A stretch of DNA of 64,000 nt from Spinacia oleracea. Taxonomy: Eukaryota; Streptophyta; Magnoliopsida; Caryophyllales; Amaranthaceae. The notes beneath the pieces were generated by a model, which saw only the letters and a list, made by a program, of their open reading frames with translations, made no database searches and was not told the origin of the DNA. Position numbers and translations under genes: made by a program. Shown here piece by piece: positions 14,986-27,224 of the stretch. The stretch lies in the NCBI RefSeq assembly GCF_020520425.1, contig NC_079488.1, forward strand, positions 91,679,285 through 91,743,284, given 5' to 3'. Numbering within the stretch: position 1 is the first letter of the stretch; every line of letters starts with the position of its first letter.

Positions 14986-17822
14986 ATGGTAGGTGCATTT
15001 CAAATGGCAAGAATAGTTGCAGTTACAGTAGCAATTGGCTCCTCTCCTACAAATTCAAGCTCTGGAAACCCTGACGATTTTCTTCCTCGAAAATCCCCAA
15101 TCAACTCTTCAAACTCCCATCATCATCTTTCTATCTCCAAACCATCCTTCCTCGTCCGCACACAGGTTAACCCTCTCTCTTTCTGTTTTCTGGGTTCATT
15201 TCAGTTTTTATGTCCTGCAATTAAACTTTCAACTAGTGTGTAGCCCGGGCGTTGCCCCGGGTTTTAACTTTTATTCGGGTCTTTTTTTTTTAATTATGTG
15301 CGTAGAGATGGTGTCATCATCAAATTACGGTGGTGACATAAGATTAGTGGCCGATCAACAACCTCCCAATCTAAAACCCACATCCAAAAATCTAAACAAA
15401 GTCGGATCCTTTTCTTCAAAGTAATAACTGTACATTTATAAATTAAATAATTATTCCCTTTTTCGCATTCACTTTTATTCAATGTATTGTTTATTGTAAA
15501 AAGAATATATTTGCTTATATAGAAAGATATTACATAAGTTGTAGTTGGTTAAGATGGTAAGAAGAGTAACTTTTAACAAAGAGGTCTTTTGTTCGATCCT
15601 TGTTAGATGTTTTTTGGTTGTAATGAAATGTCATGATGCTAATTAGTGGTGACGTGGCGTAATAAAGAGAGGTCTACGTGACACGTATACGTTCTTCAAA
15701 ACGCCTTTTAATATATTAGTATAGATTAACCCCCCAACCCAGTCCCAAACGAATGTTGACATTTTGGGGTTTAATTCATTGCTTCATGTAGAATATTCTG
15801 AAATTATTGTTAATCGGATTGAATGAATACCGTATTCTAGTTTTGCTTCTTCTTCCCCTCTATTGATGTTAATTTGTTTGTTGACAATTTTATTTAGTTA
15901 CTGACTGGTGAAAAAATCATTTTTCTATTGTTATAGCAAGTGATAGTGAAAGAAATTCAGTTTGTATTCTAGTTGTATGTTATGTAGTAATCTTGGGTTT
16001 TCGGCTCTTGGACCTATTTTTTCTCCCATGAAAAAATTGCAATGTTGTTTAAAAAATTTGCATCTTTGTATACCTATTTCAAATGTTCAATTGCATATGA
16101 TGTGGGTTCCTTGAGGTGAAATAATATGTCCTTATAATGGAAACTCTGGCTTTAGAGGAGGGAATGAGCTTTGTAATCAGTATGGTTTCTTGTAAAGTGA
16201 ATGTAGAATTGTAGATACACTTCTGTATGTCATGGATTTGGCTGATAAATCTCCTCTTGTTATTTCGTAGTCAAATGTTCGGATACAGAGAAGAAGAAGA
16301 CCGGAGCCGTCCTGTGTTGTTTGTAATGGAAGTGGAAGAGTTGATTGTAATCATTGTCATGGCAGAGGTAACTTACATTTCTTTATTCCTTCCTATACTA
16401 TGATTTCCTTCACTGATACTCCTTTCTGAATTGATTTTTGGATAGCTTAATGATTAATGAACGATTGGTGTGACAACTAAATAACTTGAATATAATTATT
16501 TATAGAACATCATCTAAAGCTAGATAACGTTGAGCACACAATCGCTAAAATTTTGAGAAACAGAAATGCTGCTAGATGAACATAGGCGAGGAGGAAAACT
16601 GGTTCTTATATGATGTCGATGTGGGGAAGAACACTAGTATAACTTTTCTGGCAATAATTATACAGTATTTGCAACAAAATTGGCCTCACTTGCTGCTGAA
16701 ACTCAATGTTTCTCACATGTGAATTGTTCCACATTGGAGAAACTTATAAGTTTGAGGAGTTTATAACTCCCACTATTGCCCATTGGTTTTAGTGTAAAAT
16801 CTCCGTTGGGCTTCTAAGTGTACTGAACGAACCTCCTCCTTATTGGGTTCCCCAGGCCCATTTCATAGTGATGTTGGGAGGAAATCATTGGGCATTTGAT
16901 AGAGAAGTGGCTAGACAATCCATGCTTTGGGTAGTAAGATTTCCCTAGGAAATTGCAGGAGATAAGACTTTTTCTTGTCAACTTAAAAAATGTAACTTCA
17001 TATATGTCTTGTGGCTGGTGCATTGATTTCCTCTATAACACACGGTTGTCCGGTCTAGTGGTCTGAGCAACATGTTAGTGGTCAGTGATTGATTAATCTT
17101 AGATCTTAGTTTGTTGATAACAAATCTTTGTAAACTATTATTATCGTGATAAACCAAATTGCACCATAGAACTCCAATCTATAAATCATTAAATCCTCAA
17201 GCATTAACTTAGTGTTGGTGTCAAATGTCAATTTGTGAATTAGCTGGAAGATAAAGGTACTTGGATATTATCGTAAAAGGAGAAAAATATGTCAGTTATC
17301 AAACTTGTGAGTTGAGTTTAGGCTAAAATTTGGTGCAAGCATTAGTAACAAAGCTTTTTAGGTCATAACCACATTTATTTGTGCTGGTATAAAGCTAATG
17401 GCTAACAAACTAATTTTCGTTTGAAGTACAGGGAGGACAAATAACACTGATTTAATAATGCTTCCAAAAGGCGAATGGCCGAATTGGTGAGTTGCCTACT
17501 TGCCTTACTCTTCCCAAATTCATGTAGATCAGATCAGATCAGATCAGATCAGCTGGTTGACAATTCTTGGCAGTAATGGGTTTAAAGAACAAAGAAGTGT
17601 CATTTTCTTAGGTGCAAGACATGCGGTGGTAGTGGGCTTGGATTCTGCAGTCGTTGCCTTGGAACGGGCGAGTACAGGGACATAATGGGCTTTCATTTCA
17701 TGAAGCGGGAATCTAACCACCCTCTGAAGCACACAAAACAACATCAGGTTGAAGGAAACACTGAGCACCTTACTGCTGCAGATTTGCTTCTTTCACAAAC
17801 CACCTCTGAAGCAGAAGAGTAA
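14986..17822 (+). CDS. DnaJ-type cysteine-rich zinc-finger protein, probably plastid (BSD2-like)
   Basis: Four coding exons, 14986-15165, 16271-16367, 17432-17486 and 17612-17822, total 543 bp (180 aa). All borders are GT-AG. Residues 1-60 are Ser/Thr/Asn-rich with few acids, as in a chloroplast transit peptide (prediction by eye). Residues 75-130 hold four CxxCxGxG motifs: CVVCNGSG, CNHCHGRG, CKTCGGSG and CSRCLGTG. This is the two-zinc cysteine-rich domain of DnaJ/Hsp40 without the J domain. Proteins of this type (for example BSD2 in Rubisco assembly) act as chaperones or thiol-active helpers in plastids. The exact target here is unknown; the size suits the small plant DnaJ/Hsp40 cysteine-rich family. 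A second ATG at 15004 is an alternative start. Intron 1 carries a Helitron; introns 2 and 3 show nothing firm. Confidence 0.9.
15233..15725 (-). mobile_element. non-autonomous Helitron in intron 1 of the DnaJ-type gene
   Basis: On the minus strand it begins TCTATACTAATATATTAAAA and ends with a GC hairpin (CCCGGGGCAACGCCCGGG), ten or so bases, then CTAG followed by host T. The 5' neighbour is A, so it sits between A and T with no duplication, as Helitrons do. It is 493 bp without Rep/helicase sequence. A related copy lies at 19904-20471. The segment 15541-15600, read on the plus strand, resembles a tRNA promoter pair (TTGGTTAAGATGG and GTTCGATCCT). Confidence 0.85.
17526..17552. repeat. GATCA pentanucleotide microsatellite
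   Basis: Five tandem GATCA units in intron 3 of the DnaJ-type gene, between the exon 3 donor (17487) and exon 4 (17612). Confidence 0.95.
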
Positions 17823-18123
17823 TAATAGTGTGAATTGCTGTAATAGTTCCATTTGTAATAGTCTCAGCTAAATCAATTCAACATATATTTTCTATCAAAC
17901 TTTTCATAAATGCCAACATGTATATCTTGTGTAGTTTTTATTTACCATTCAGGTGTTTTGCGAGCCCATCTGACAACATTGTTTAGTGAACTTGGACTTA
18001 TTTTTTGTTTTTTAAGCATGAAGTTTTTATTTTTCTTCCTATTTTTCCGAGGGGATTTATTTTCCATCCTTCGTTTCAATGTTGGATGATTTTTTATTAA
18101 TCCAATTTTGAACAATTGATTTA

Positions 18124-18399
18124 CTGCTTCTGTATTTATTTAAGGGATACACTTGCCTTTTCCGGCCGTATTTATTTAAGAGATACACTTGTCATTTTTA
18201 GTAACTTATCAACTCCACCATCTAATTAAATAATCTATCTACACCCCACCCCCACTACCTAAAATGACATGGTCCCCACTTGTTTTTCTTATTAAAATAT
18301 CTACTCAACCCCACTTGTTTTATTACTTTATTTTATTCAATTCTTTTTCTTAATACACATGCCCGACCAAGTGTATCTCTTAAATAAATACGGAGGGAG
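18124..18399. mobile_element. Stowaway-type MITE
   Basis: Flanked by TA at 18122-18123 and 18400-18401. The right end reads inward as CTCCCTCCGTATTTATTTAA and the left as CTTCTGTATTTATTTAAG, followed on both sides by GATACACTTG. The left end has this 45-bp motif in tandem (18131 and about 18168), so the left repeat is duplicated. No coding content. Confidence 0.8.
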
Positions 18400-18442
18400 T
18401 ATTACTTTGGAGTTTTGTTTAGAGACAACCAGTCTTCTACTA

Positions 18443-18690
18443 CCTCCTTTCCTAAAAGTGTTTTATGCCTTGGAACATGTGTCTAAAGTATGAAAACTTT
18501 GACCGTAAATTCTCACTATTATACGCATCAAAACGTCATCATGTAAGATCTTGTTAGATTGGTCTCGGTATGTATTTTCAGAATATCAACTTTTTATAAT
18601 TTTTTCATATATGAAATATGATACATTGGTGGTTAAATATTGCATTTGAATCCGTGCAATAGTAAGCGTAGAGAACATTAGGAACGGAGG
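18443..18690. mobile_element. second Stowaway/mariner-type MITE
   Basis: TA at 18441-18442 and 18691-18692 flank ends that read inward as CCTCCTTTCCTAA and CCTCCGTTCCTAA. 248 bp, non-coding. Confidence 0.7.
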
Positions 18691-18692
18691 TA

Positions 18693-19903
18693 ATATTAAA
18701 ATTTAAAAATTAACTAATCACCGTAAATAACAGGCAAGAAAATTGTTCACGTAGTATCGTAATTCTTAAATCAACACTTTTATCAATTATGCTAAGTCGA
18801 AACAATAACCTACGAAACCAAATTGGATATTAATTTTCCCTTAAGAAAATAAGATATTAATGTAGATAATTTATATTATCATACGTGATCAAGAATAAAA
18901 AAGTTTAGATCCATACCTTGGAATGGTTACACTTTTTTCTTATGTTTGTTTGGTTTATTCTTTTTTCTTTGAATTGTTTAAACTCATTTTTTTTTTGAGG
19001 GAACCCAAAATTTTAAACTCATATTACGTTTACAATAAATCGGGTGGTGAAAGTAATTTGAATAATTTGTTCTCAGTTGGCGGTTTACCTTTGGCCCACT
19101 AACTCACAGGAGGTCGATCAATGCAGTTATCAATGAAAACTCAAAAAAAAATCAACCATACCCAGTTATCAATGCAAGCTACCACACTCTTAAACGAAAC
19201 AGAGGAGGAGATTGAATAGATTTTTATTTTTTGTTTTTCAAATTAATGGTAGAAAATTTCAAAAAAGAAAAGAGAAATAAATCATGTTCAATTTCCTTCA
19301 TGTTGGTTGGTTCGTCGTTTCACTCAAATCAAACAACGAGGACAATTGTTGAAGCCACCAAATCACCATCCCTTGGTTTTTCTATTGGCTGAAAACAACC
19401 AATTTCCAACATTCAATTACTGAAATTAGAGGAAATTCAAAATCCCAAATTACCAATTTCATTTTCTCTCTCCTTTGTGCATCGACGGTGTTCCACTGCT
19501 CATCGGTGCTGCTGCCGTCGGTCTCATAGCTGAATCTAGATCCCACGCTCTGTATACTTCAATATCATCGTTTCCTCCATCCCAATTTCAGCAAAACCCG
19601 ATACCACAAGAAGCCTCGATATCATCGTTTCCTCCATCCTAATTTCAGCAAAACTCGATACCACAAGAAGCAATACTGATTGTTAAGTGAACCAAACCGC
19701 CAAGTTTCCTTATTAACTAAACCGCTATTCGAATTGGCGGTTCGCTATTAAACCGGAAAAAAGCAATTTTTTTAAGCTTTGTTGACGTGGACGGTAGTTT
19801 GGAAATTAACTTAATATGAGGCGTATTTTGGGATTTTTTACATCTTTTAACCTTATAGTGGAAAATCGCTCTATTTTTAGACCAACGCAAAATTAAAATC
19901 AAA
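18693..19903. other. intergenic stretch with no gene
   Basis: AT-rich, with short homopolymers. The only clear structure is a 57-bp tandem duplication listed separately. A C-rich patch around 19470-19560 gives no convincing protein. Confidence 0.6.
19563..19671. repeat. 57-bp tandem duplication, two units
   Basis: The unit starts TATCATCGTTTCCTCCATCC at 19563 and again at 19620; the copies differ by about two bases (CCC/CCT and CCCGATA/CTCGATA). No function seen. Confidence 0.9.
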
Positions 19904-20471
19904 TTAGTGTGTGGCTCGGGCGATGCCCCGGTTTTTATATTGAATGATTAAAATTTTAGATTTTTCATGAGCTCAATATTTGACCAAAATACTTGTATTC
20001 TATAGAATGAAAAACATATGTTAAGTTCGCCAACTACACAGGCACGCTACGTCATTTATCATGGAAAATAATTTTTCAATCATATCATCTTACAATTTGT
20101 ATAATATATTTTCTCGTGGAACTAAGTGTGCCAAATTAATAAAAACCAAATTAGATATATATGAATGCAGCTATGTAGGAAAATCCTATAGTTAATTCTT
20201 ATAAGACTTATGACATCATATTTCTTCATGGTTGTCATAATGCTTTAATTTTTTCCCCAAAATAATTCATATAAATCAAAAAGTCACGTAAAAATTTAGT
20301 TGTTTTAAACTTCATGTCAACATTTATTTATAAATTAATGTGAAAATATAAATCACAATTGGTGGTTGGTTAAGATAGTAATGAGGATTATCATCCACAC
20401 TTGAGGTGTGAGGAGAGGACTACGTGACACATATACGTTTTTCACAACGCCTTTCAATATATTAGTATAGA
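19904..20471 (-). mobile_element. non-autonomous Helitron, second copy
   Basis: Same family as 15233-15725. The minus strand starts TCTATACTAATATATTGAAA at 20471 and ends with a GC hairpin (CCGGGGCATCGCCCGAG) and CTAA before T at 19904, inserted between A and T. 568 bp, non-coding. The tRNA-like block is present but decayed (GGTTGGTTAAGATAG at about 20364). Sixteen bases separate it from the Copia element that follows. Confidence 0.82.
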
Positions 20472-20487
20472 TTTTTAATTTAGCTAT

Positions 20488-20747
20488 TGTTGAGAGTCAA
20501 CAATTGTAGGAGTCAACAATTGTAACTAATACTTAGGTGAATGTCATATTTTTACACAAGGTTTTCTACCACCTACCCTAGTAAATAGTAGAGCTACTAG
20601 GCATGAATAGTAAGAGTATTTGGCTATAAATACTCCTTGCTTTACCTTTGCAAATGATACGAGCAATACACTTGCTTCACAAAAGTTTGTATTGTATTTT
20701 ACTTGTATCAGATATAAACTTCTGTTTCTTTCTATTACCTCACAACA
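20488..20747 (+). repeat. 5' LTR of Copia element C
   Basis: Begins TGTTGAGAGTCAAC and ends CCTCACAACA. It contains a TATA-like GGCTATAAATAC at 20621-20632. Confidence 0.93.
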
Positions 20748-22023
20748 CGTTATCAGCACCAATTTTCCTCAGGTATATTTTTTACCTGTTACTCAAAATT
20801 TTTATAAAATGTAGTATATATTCTTAACAAAATATTTTGAGGAGTATGCTCTGTAGTTGCCCATATTTGGGATCCTCTATATCAGAAACTCTAAACACCC
20901 GTTTTAATCATAAAAGAGAGTTCACATTGCTACCGGTATTATGATCAACTTGGTAAAAGGAGAATATGCTTGTGTACTACATTTATGACACTTGGTTGTT
21001 TTTTTTTCTCATTCATGCATAGTTGTATATATGCACTCTTACGTACTACCTGCATGCATAGTAATATTAGCCATGCATTATCATTACATATATATATATA
21101 CTATTCCTTTGCATGCCTACATGCATATATCTAGACTATACTTAAAATAAAATAATTTTTTTTGGTAAAAGCGATGTAGCCTTTATTTTCAGCTACATCT
21201 TTATTTTAGTTTTTCGAATCCACGATCTCTTAAACAGACTAGGGTTCTCGTACCATTACGGCTTGCATCCCGGGGGATATCTTTTTACCATTTTAATTCC
21301 ATATATCCATTATTTCTGTTCAAATCCACAGTGATATTTTTTTGGTAGTAAGTAATAAAACTATTAACCTCTTTAGACTATAATATACCAGTTTACTGTA
21401 ACAAATTGTATAATACAATCATGATTTATCCCCTATAAAAGGGGGATTACCCGTCCCATTTTCACCACACAACATCTTATCCCCTTCTTACTTTTTATCC
21501 AAAACCACACAAAATTTTCCTCCTCCAATTTTCCGATCAAACATGTTTCTGGCCGGCAACCCCGACCCTCCACACGTCTTCACCTTCGAGGAAGATTTAA
21601 GAAAATTAAAACAATATTTTGTTTTAATGATGGCCTTAGTAGTCCTTCTTATGGCATTAATGATTTTCATAATTTTCAACAAATGAAGATCTCCATTTTT
21701 TTTGTTTATTTCCGGCAAGTAAGAACAAAATGCATAATTTTTTGTAGTACTTCATTCTCCATTTTGATGTATTAATTGCATTTTGTCGCATTTTTAATTT
21801 TTTTTTAACCATATGTATAATATTATTATTAATGTTATCATTATTTTTTTCGCTTTTAATTAACGTCATTACCATGAATTATTTGATTTATTTATGTGGG
21901 ATTCATAATAATAAACTAAGGGGGAGAAGGAAACATAAAATTTTAATAGTTAATTATTATGAATATGATTAATTAATTATAATCTTGATTACTAAGTTTA
22001 ATGATTATTTGATTGTAGTTAAA
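20748..22023 (+). other. leader of Copia element C
   Basis: Non-coding 1.3 kb between primer site and gag, AT-rich, with short TATATA and GCATGCAT words. It holds a candidate SINE at about 21155-21280. Confidence 0.6.
21155..21280 (-). mobile_element. candidate tRNA-derived SINE inside the Copia C leader
   Basis: On the minus strand a tRNA-like head (GTAATGGTACGAGAACCC and then GTGGATTCGAA, resembling A and B boxes) is followed by a short body and an A-rich tail (TTTTACCAAAAAAAA). No clear target duplication was found, so the ends are approximate. Confidence 0.35.
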
Positions 22024-23079
22024 ATGGGAGATTTGATGAAAAGACAATTCAATGTGCTAGACTTGTCTGGGCACAATTTTCTGGAATGGACTGTTGATGC
22101 ACAGATGAACTTAAAGGCCCAAGGACTGGATCATACCATAAAAGATATAATGGTTTCAGGCACCACAGAAATCAAAACTGCCACCGAGCAGGAAAAGGCC
22201 AAAGCCACAGTCCTCATAAGGCATCATTTACATGATAGCCTGAAAACTGAATATCTGATGGTGGAGAATCCCAAAGAGTTGTGGGATAGTCTTAAAGAAA
22301 GATATGGACACCATAAAAGGGTGCTCCTGCCAAAGGCTCAATTTGACTGGACTAATCTGAGGTTCCAGGATTTTAAATGTGTTAGTGAATATAATTCCAC
22401 GTTATTCAAAATTGTATCATTGCTGAGATACTGTGATCAAGCAGTCACAGAAGATCAAATGATAGAGAAAATCCTCTCCACCTTTCATGCGAATAATATT
22501 CTATTGCATCAGCAATACCGAGAGAGGGGCTTTAAGAGATATTCTGAGCTGATTTCTCTATTGTTGGTTGTTGAACAGAATAATGATCTTCTGTTAAAGA
22601 ACCATAATCTTAGAACAAATGGGTCTATGGCATTCAATGAAGCGAATGCCGTTGAAAGCCCAAACCCACCTGAGGCAAATGTTGCCCATAGAGGTGGACG
22701 TGGAAGATTTAACCACCGCGGTAGAGGACGCGGAAACCACCGTGGCCGTGGTCGTGGTCGTGGCAGGGGTTATCTGGGCCCTAGAAATAATAATCACAAA
22801 GGGCATCAACAAGGAAATCAAAAGCACACCCCCTCAAAAGAGAAAGACACATGTTTTAGATGTGGCATGACTGGCCATTGGGGGAAAACATGCCGCCGTA
22901 CTGCAAAACATTTGGTAGATCTGTATCAAGCCTCCGTAAAAGGCAAAGGAAAAGTTGCTGAGGCAAATTACGTAGATGAGGAAAATCCCTCAGGGCCAAG
23001 CTTTGATGTATCTGATTTCTTCAATGATAACCCTGACAGTGGCAATGATCTGATATTTGGGGATAATAGTAACATATAA
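22024..23079 (+). pseudogene. gag region of Copia element C
   Basis: Open frame of about 351 aa from MGDLMKRQFNVLDLSG. It has a Copia-type capsid region (DUF4219/UBN2-like; LWDSLKERYGHHKRVLLPKA), an Arg/Gly-rich stretch (RGRGRGNHRGRGRGRGRGY) and one CCHC knuckle (CFRCGMTGHWGKTC). The knuckle and RG-rich region would bind the element's RNA. The frame ends just before the solo LTR inserted at 23082. Confidence 0.88.
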
Positions 23080-23081
23080 AT

Positions 23082-24465
23082 TGAAGGAAATAATGCCCTT
23101 GGTCCAAGTATGCATTCAATGTTAAGTCTAATAAATGCGGTTCAGTATTAATTAACAAGTTAATAATTCAGTGAGATCAAGTGAGCTGAATGCCTAGCTA
23201 GAGGCCGCTTCAGTTCAAGTGGAATTAATGATATTAATCCACAGCTTACTCTTGACTGAACCCGTAGGGTCACACAAATAGTACGTAAACGGATCAAGTA
23301 TTTAATGGCATTAGATACTCCATCTATGGATATTCGGAATCGACGGATCTTGGTTTCAGTGGGAGCTGAGATCGTCACAGGCAAGAAATGAATACTCCGG
23401 AAACGATGATATTGCCGGAAACGGAAATATGGATCGTATCGGAAATATAAATATTATCCAAGTCGTAGATGTTGCCGGAAACGGAAACATGGTACGTATC
23501 GGAAAATATTATCGGAAATGGAAATATTGCCGGAATCGGAAATATTGCCGGAAACGGAAATATTGTCAGAATCGGAAATATTATCGGAATCGGAAAATAA
23601 TTCCGGAAACGGAAATATTAAATATTTGTTCGAAACGGAAATTGATTCCGGAATCGGAAATATTAAATATTGTTCGTATCGGAAATGAATTCCGGAATCG
23701 GGAATTTAATCGGAAGCGTATCGTACGAATTAGCATCGGACGAGGCCCGCTAGACGAAGGCCCAGCACGAAGCCAGGCCATCGCCCAGCGAGCCAACACG
23801 CACCATCGCATGCCAAGCCTTGACCAGGCCCACCGCAAGGCAGGCCCAGCGCGCGCCCAAGGCTGCGGCAGTCGTGGGCTGCGATGCTCGGGCTGTGCGC
23901 GCGCGCGCATGGCGCCCCTCGTGGGCTGCTGTGCGTGCGTGGGTGTTTGTGTTCACATACGAAACCTAAAACGTACAGGATTCGTTTAATGATTAAATTC
24001 CTAATTCTATTTGATAAATTAATTAAATAAGAGTTTCATTATGATTCTAATTTAATTAATTCGTATCCTAATAGGATTCCAATTCTCTTTCCATACCCCT
24101 ATAAATATGTGGCCTGGGTTCACAATTTATAACAAGATTATTCAAGTATTCAAAGTGAGTTTTTGAGAGAAAAATTCAGTCACATTCCTTGCCTAAAAGT
24201 GCCGAAAATTATTAGTACCTTAAGGGCGATTCTAGTTGGTCAATCTTAAGGCGGATCCGGACGTGCTGTGGACTATCTACGGAGGGACGACACTTGGAGT
24301 CCTAAAGACTTGTTCTTGTTCGGTTCGGGCGCAGCTAGGGAAGGCACGCAACAAAGAGTATGCATCTAAACTATGTTATATGATTATGTGTAAATAATAT
24401 GTATTCCTGGCTTAATGGTTGTTTCCGCATGATTTATGTATTGTCATATGTATCATAACCTAACA
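23082..24465 (+). mobile_element. solo LTR of Copia family B inside element C, fossil
   Basis: 1384 bp, TGAAGGAAATAATGCCC to CATAACCTAACA, with target duplication TAAAT at 23077-23081 and 24466-24470. Most of it closely matches the LTRs of the full copy at 27225-37672, but the GC-rich part at about 23800-23970 differs strongly, marking another subfamily. It contains the same CGGAAACGGAAATATT-type array (about 23396-23720). Confidence 0.93.
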
Positions 24466-24470
24466 TAAAT

Positions 24471-27224
24471 ACCCCATCTAAACTATGTCATGTATCGTTT
24501 TTATATATTTTCTTATGTATTTTTCGATTACCTTGTTATGAATTTCTAATTTTCATGAATAAAGTATTTTATTATAATCGTTTCTCTAAACTAATTGCAT
24601 ATTTATTTATGAAGATATGAATCTACCTGAAGTTGATTCCAAGTACCAATGTCTTCTGGACAGTGCAGCAGCACATACTATCTTAAAAGATAGGAAGTAT
24701 TTTTCAAAACTAACAATGTACCAAGCAAATGTCAATACAATTTCTGGGACATCAAAGCTAATATAAGGATCCGGAAAAGCTTGCATTGTGCTCACAAATG
24801 GAACAAAATTGACTATTAATGACGCTTTATATTCGAGTAAATCTCGAAGAAATCTCTTAAGTTTCAAAGATGTGCGTCAAAATGGATATCATATAGAAAC
24901 AATGACAGTGGATCAAAAAGAATATTTATGCCTCACGGCAGAAAAATATGGCAAGAAACATATTTATGAGAAATTGCCAGCATACTCTTCAGGGCTATAT
25001 CGTATGGATATACGGCCAATTGAAATAAATATGATATCTAACAAGAAGTTAGATAACAAGAATTTGCTTACATTATGGCATGACCGTTTCGGTCATCCTG
25101 GAACAGGAATGATGCACAAGATTGTAGCAAATTCAATCGGGCATTCAATAAGGAATGTTAAAATACCCCGATCAAATGAATTGACAAGCTCTGCATGCTC
25201 GCTTGGAAAACTGATTATAAGGCCATCCAAAAACAAAATTGCCACTGAATCTCCCTCATTTTTAGAAAGAATTCAGGGAGATATTTGCGGGCCAATTAAT
25301 CCTGCAAGTGGACCATTCAGATATTTTATGGTATTGATCGATGCTTCAACACGATGGTCACATGTGAGTCTCTTGTCAAGTAGAAATGTTGCATTTGCAA
25401 TTCTACTTGCCCAGATCACCAAATTACGAAATCAATTCCCAGACCACACAATAAAGAAAATAAGACTCGACAATGCTGGGGAATTTACATCCCAAACTTT
25501 TAACGATTATTGCATGTCGATTGGGATTGTTGTTGAACATCCAGTGGCTCATGTACATACACAAAATGGTCTCGCTGAGTCACTGATCAAGAGGCTACAA
25601 TGGATTGCAAGACCACTGTTAATGCAATCAAAATTACCATCATCTGCTTGGGGCCATGCTATTTTACACGTGGCATCATTAATAAGATTGAGACCGACAG
25701 CTTATCATGAGTTTTCACCTCTACAGTTGGTATATGGTCGAGAATCAAATGTCTCACATCTAAAAATATTTGGTTGTGCCGTGTATGTTCCCATTACTCC
25801 ACCCCAACGCACAAAAATGGGTCCACAAAGAAGGCTGGGAATTTATGTTGGGTATGAGTCCCCATCCATAATTAGATACCTTGAGCCAATGACTGGAGAT
25901 TTATTTAAGGCAAGGTTTGTTGACTGTCATTTTAATGAGTCAGTATTCCCAGCCTTAGGGGGAGAGAAAGTGGACCCACGAAAAAAGGAGATTGAAATCA
26001 CATGAAATGCAACACAACTGTCAATATCTGATCCACGAACAAATTCATGTGAGCAAGAAGTCGAGAAAATTATTCATTTACAAAGTGTTGCAAATCAATT
26101 GCCTGATGCATTCACGGACACAAAGAAGGTGACAAAGTCACATATACCAGCAGAGAATGCACCTGCACGCATTGAAATTCCCACTGATAATAAGGCCATT
26201 GAAAATGAGTCTATGGCACGAAGAAAACGTGGAAGGCCATTTGGTTCAAAAGATTCTAAGCCAAGAAAAGTAAAGAGGCCTGATGGAGTAACAAATGAAA
26301 TCAATATTGATCCTCCAAAAGAAGGTCATGAAAGACCAGATGAAGAGGAAAATATTGATAAAGATGATCCTCCTAAAGAGGTGGAAGAAAATCATAAAGA
26401 AGTCGATAACGATGAAATTTCAATGAACTATGTTTCAACTAAGAAACATTATAATCGGAAAAACGTTATCGTAGATCAAATATTTGCTTACTCCATTGCA
26501 ATTGAATTGATATCTGATAATGATGACCCTGAACCGAAAACAGTGGATGAATGTCGTCGCAGACATGATTGGCCAAAATGGAAAGAGGCAATTCAGGCAG
26601 AATTGAAATCTCTTGAAAAACGAGAAGTTTTTGGAAAAATATCCACCACAACAAAGGGTGTAAAACCTGTCGGGCACAAATGGGTATTTGTGAGAAAAAG
26701 GAATGAGAACAATAAGGTTACAAGATACAAGGCAAGGCTAGTTGCCCAAGGTTTCTCTCAAATACCAGGGATTGATTATGAGGAGACATATTCTCCAGTA
26801 GTTGACGCTACTACGCTAAGATTTCTAGTAAGCTTGACAGTTTCGAAAGAACTGCAAATGCGATTAATGGACGTTGTGACCGCATATTTATATGGGTCAC
26901 TTGACGCAGACATTTATATGAAAGTCCCTGAAGGACTAAAATTACCAGAAAACCACAAACCTAAAGAAATGCTTTCCATAAAGCTGAAAAGGTCACTTTA
27001 TGGGCTAAAACAATCTGGAAGAATGTGGTATAATCGTCTTAGTGAATACCTTGTGAAAGAAGGATTCAAAAACAACCAAATCAATCCATGCGTTTTCATT
27101 AAGCGATCCCAGACAGGATTCGCTATCATTTCAGTATATGTGGATGATTTAAATATCATTGGAACTCCACGAGAACTTGAACAAACTGCAAAATACTTGA
27201 TGAAAGAATTTGAAATGAAAGATC
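24471..27224 (+). pseudogene. pol, 5' part, of Copia element C
   Basis: Recognisable parts in order: protease (LLDSAAAHTIL), integrase zinc site and core (LWHDRFGHPG, then GDICGPINPASG and IRLDNAGEFTSQTF), and the start of reverse transcriptase (VGHKWVFVRKRNE, ARLVAQGFSQIPGIDYEETY, SVYVDDLNIIG). The region is broken in a few places and ends at the insertion of element B. About 150 bp of AT-rich non-coding sequence precede the protease; some plant Copia elements have a spliced spacer there. Confidence 0.88.

Noticed and set aside
16720-16800. Possible LTR end (CACATTGGAGAAAC) in DnaJ-type intron 2
   Set aside because: No partner LTR, no duplication, no TG...CA pair found.
23429-23989. Asn/Arg/Lys-rich frames repeated in the three family B LTRs
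   Set aside because: Frames follow the CGGAAATATT array in LTR DNA and change frame content at the GC block.
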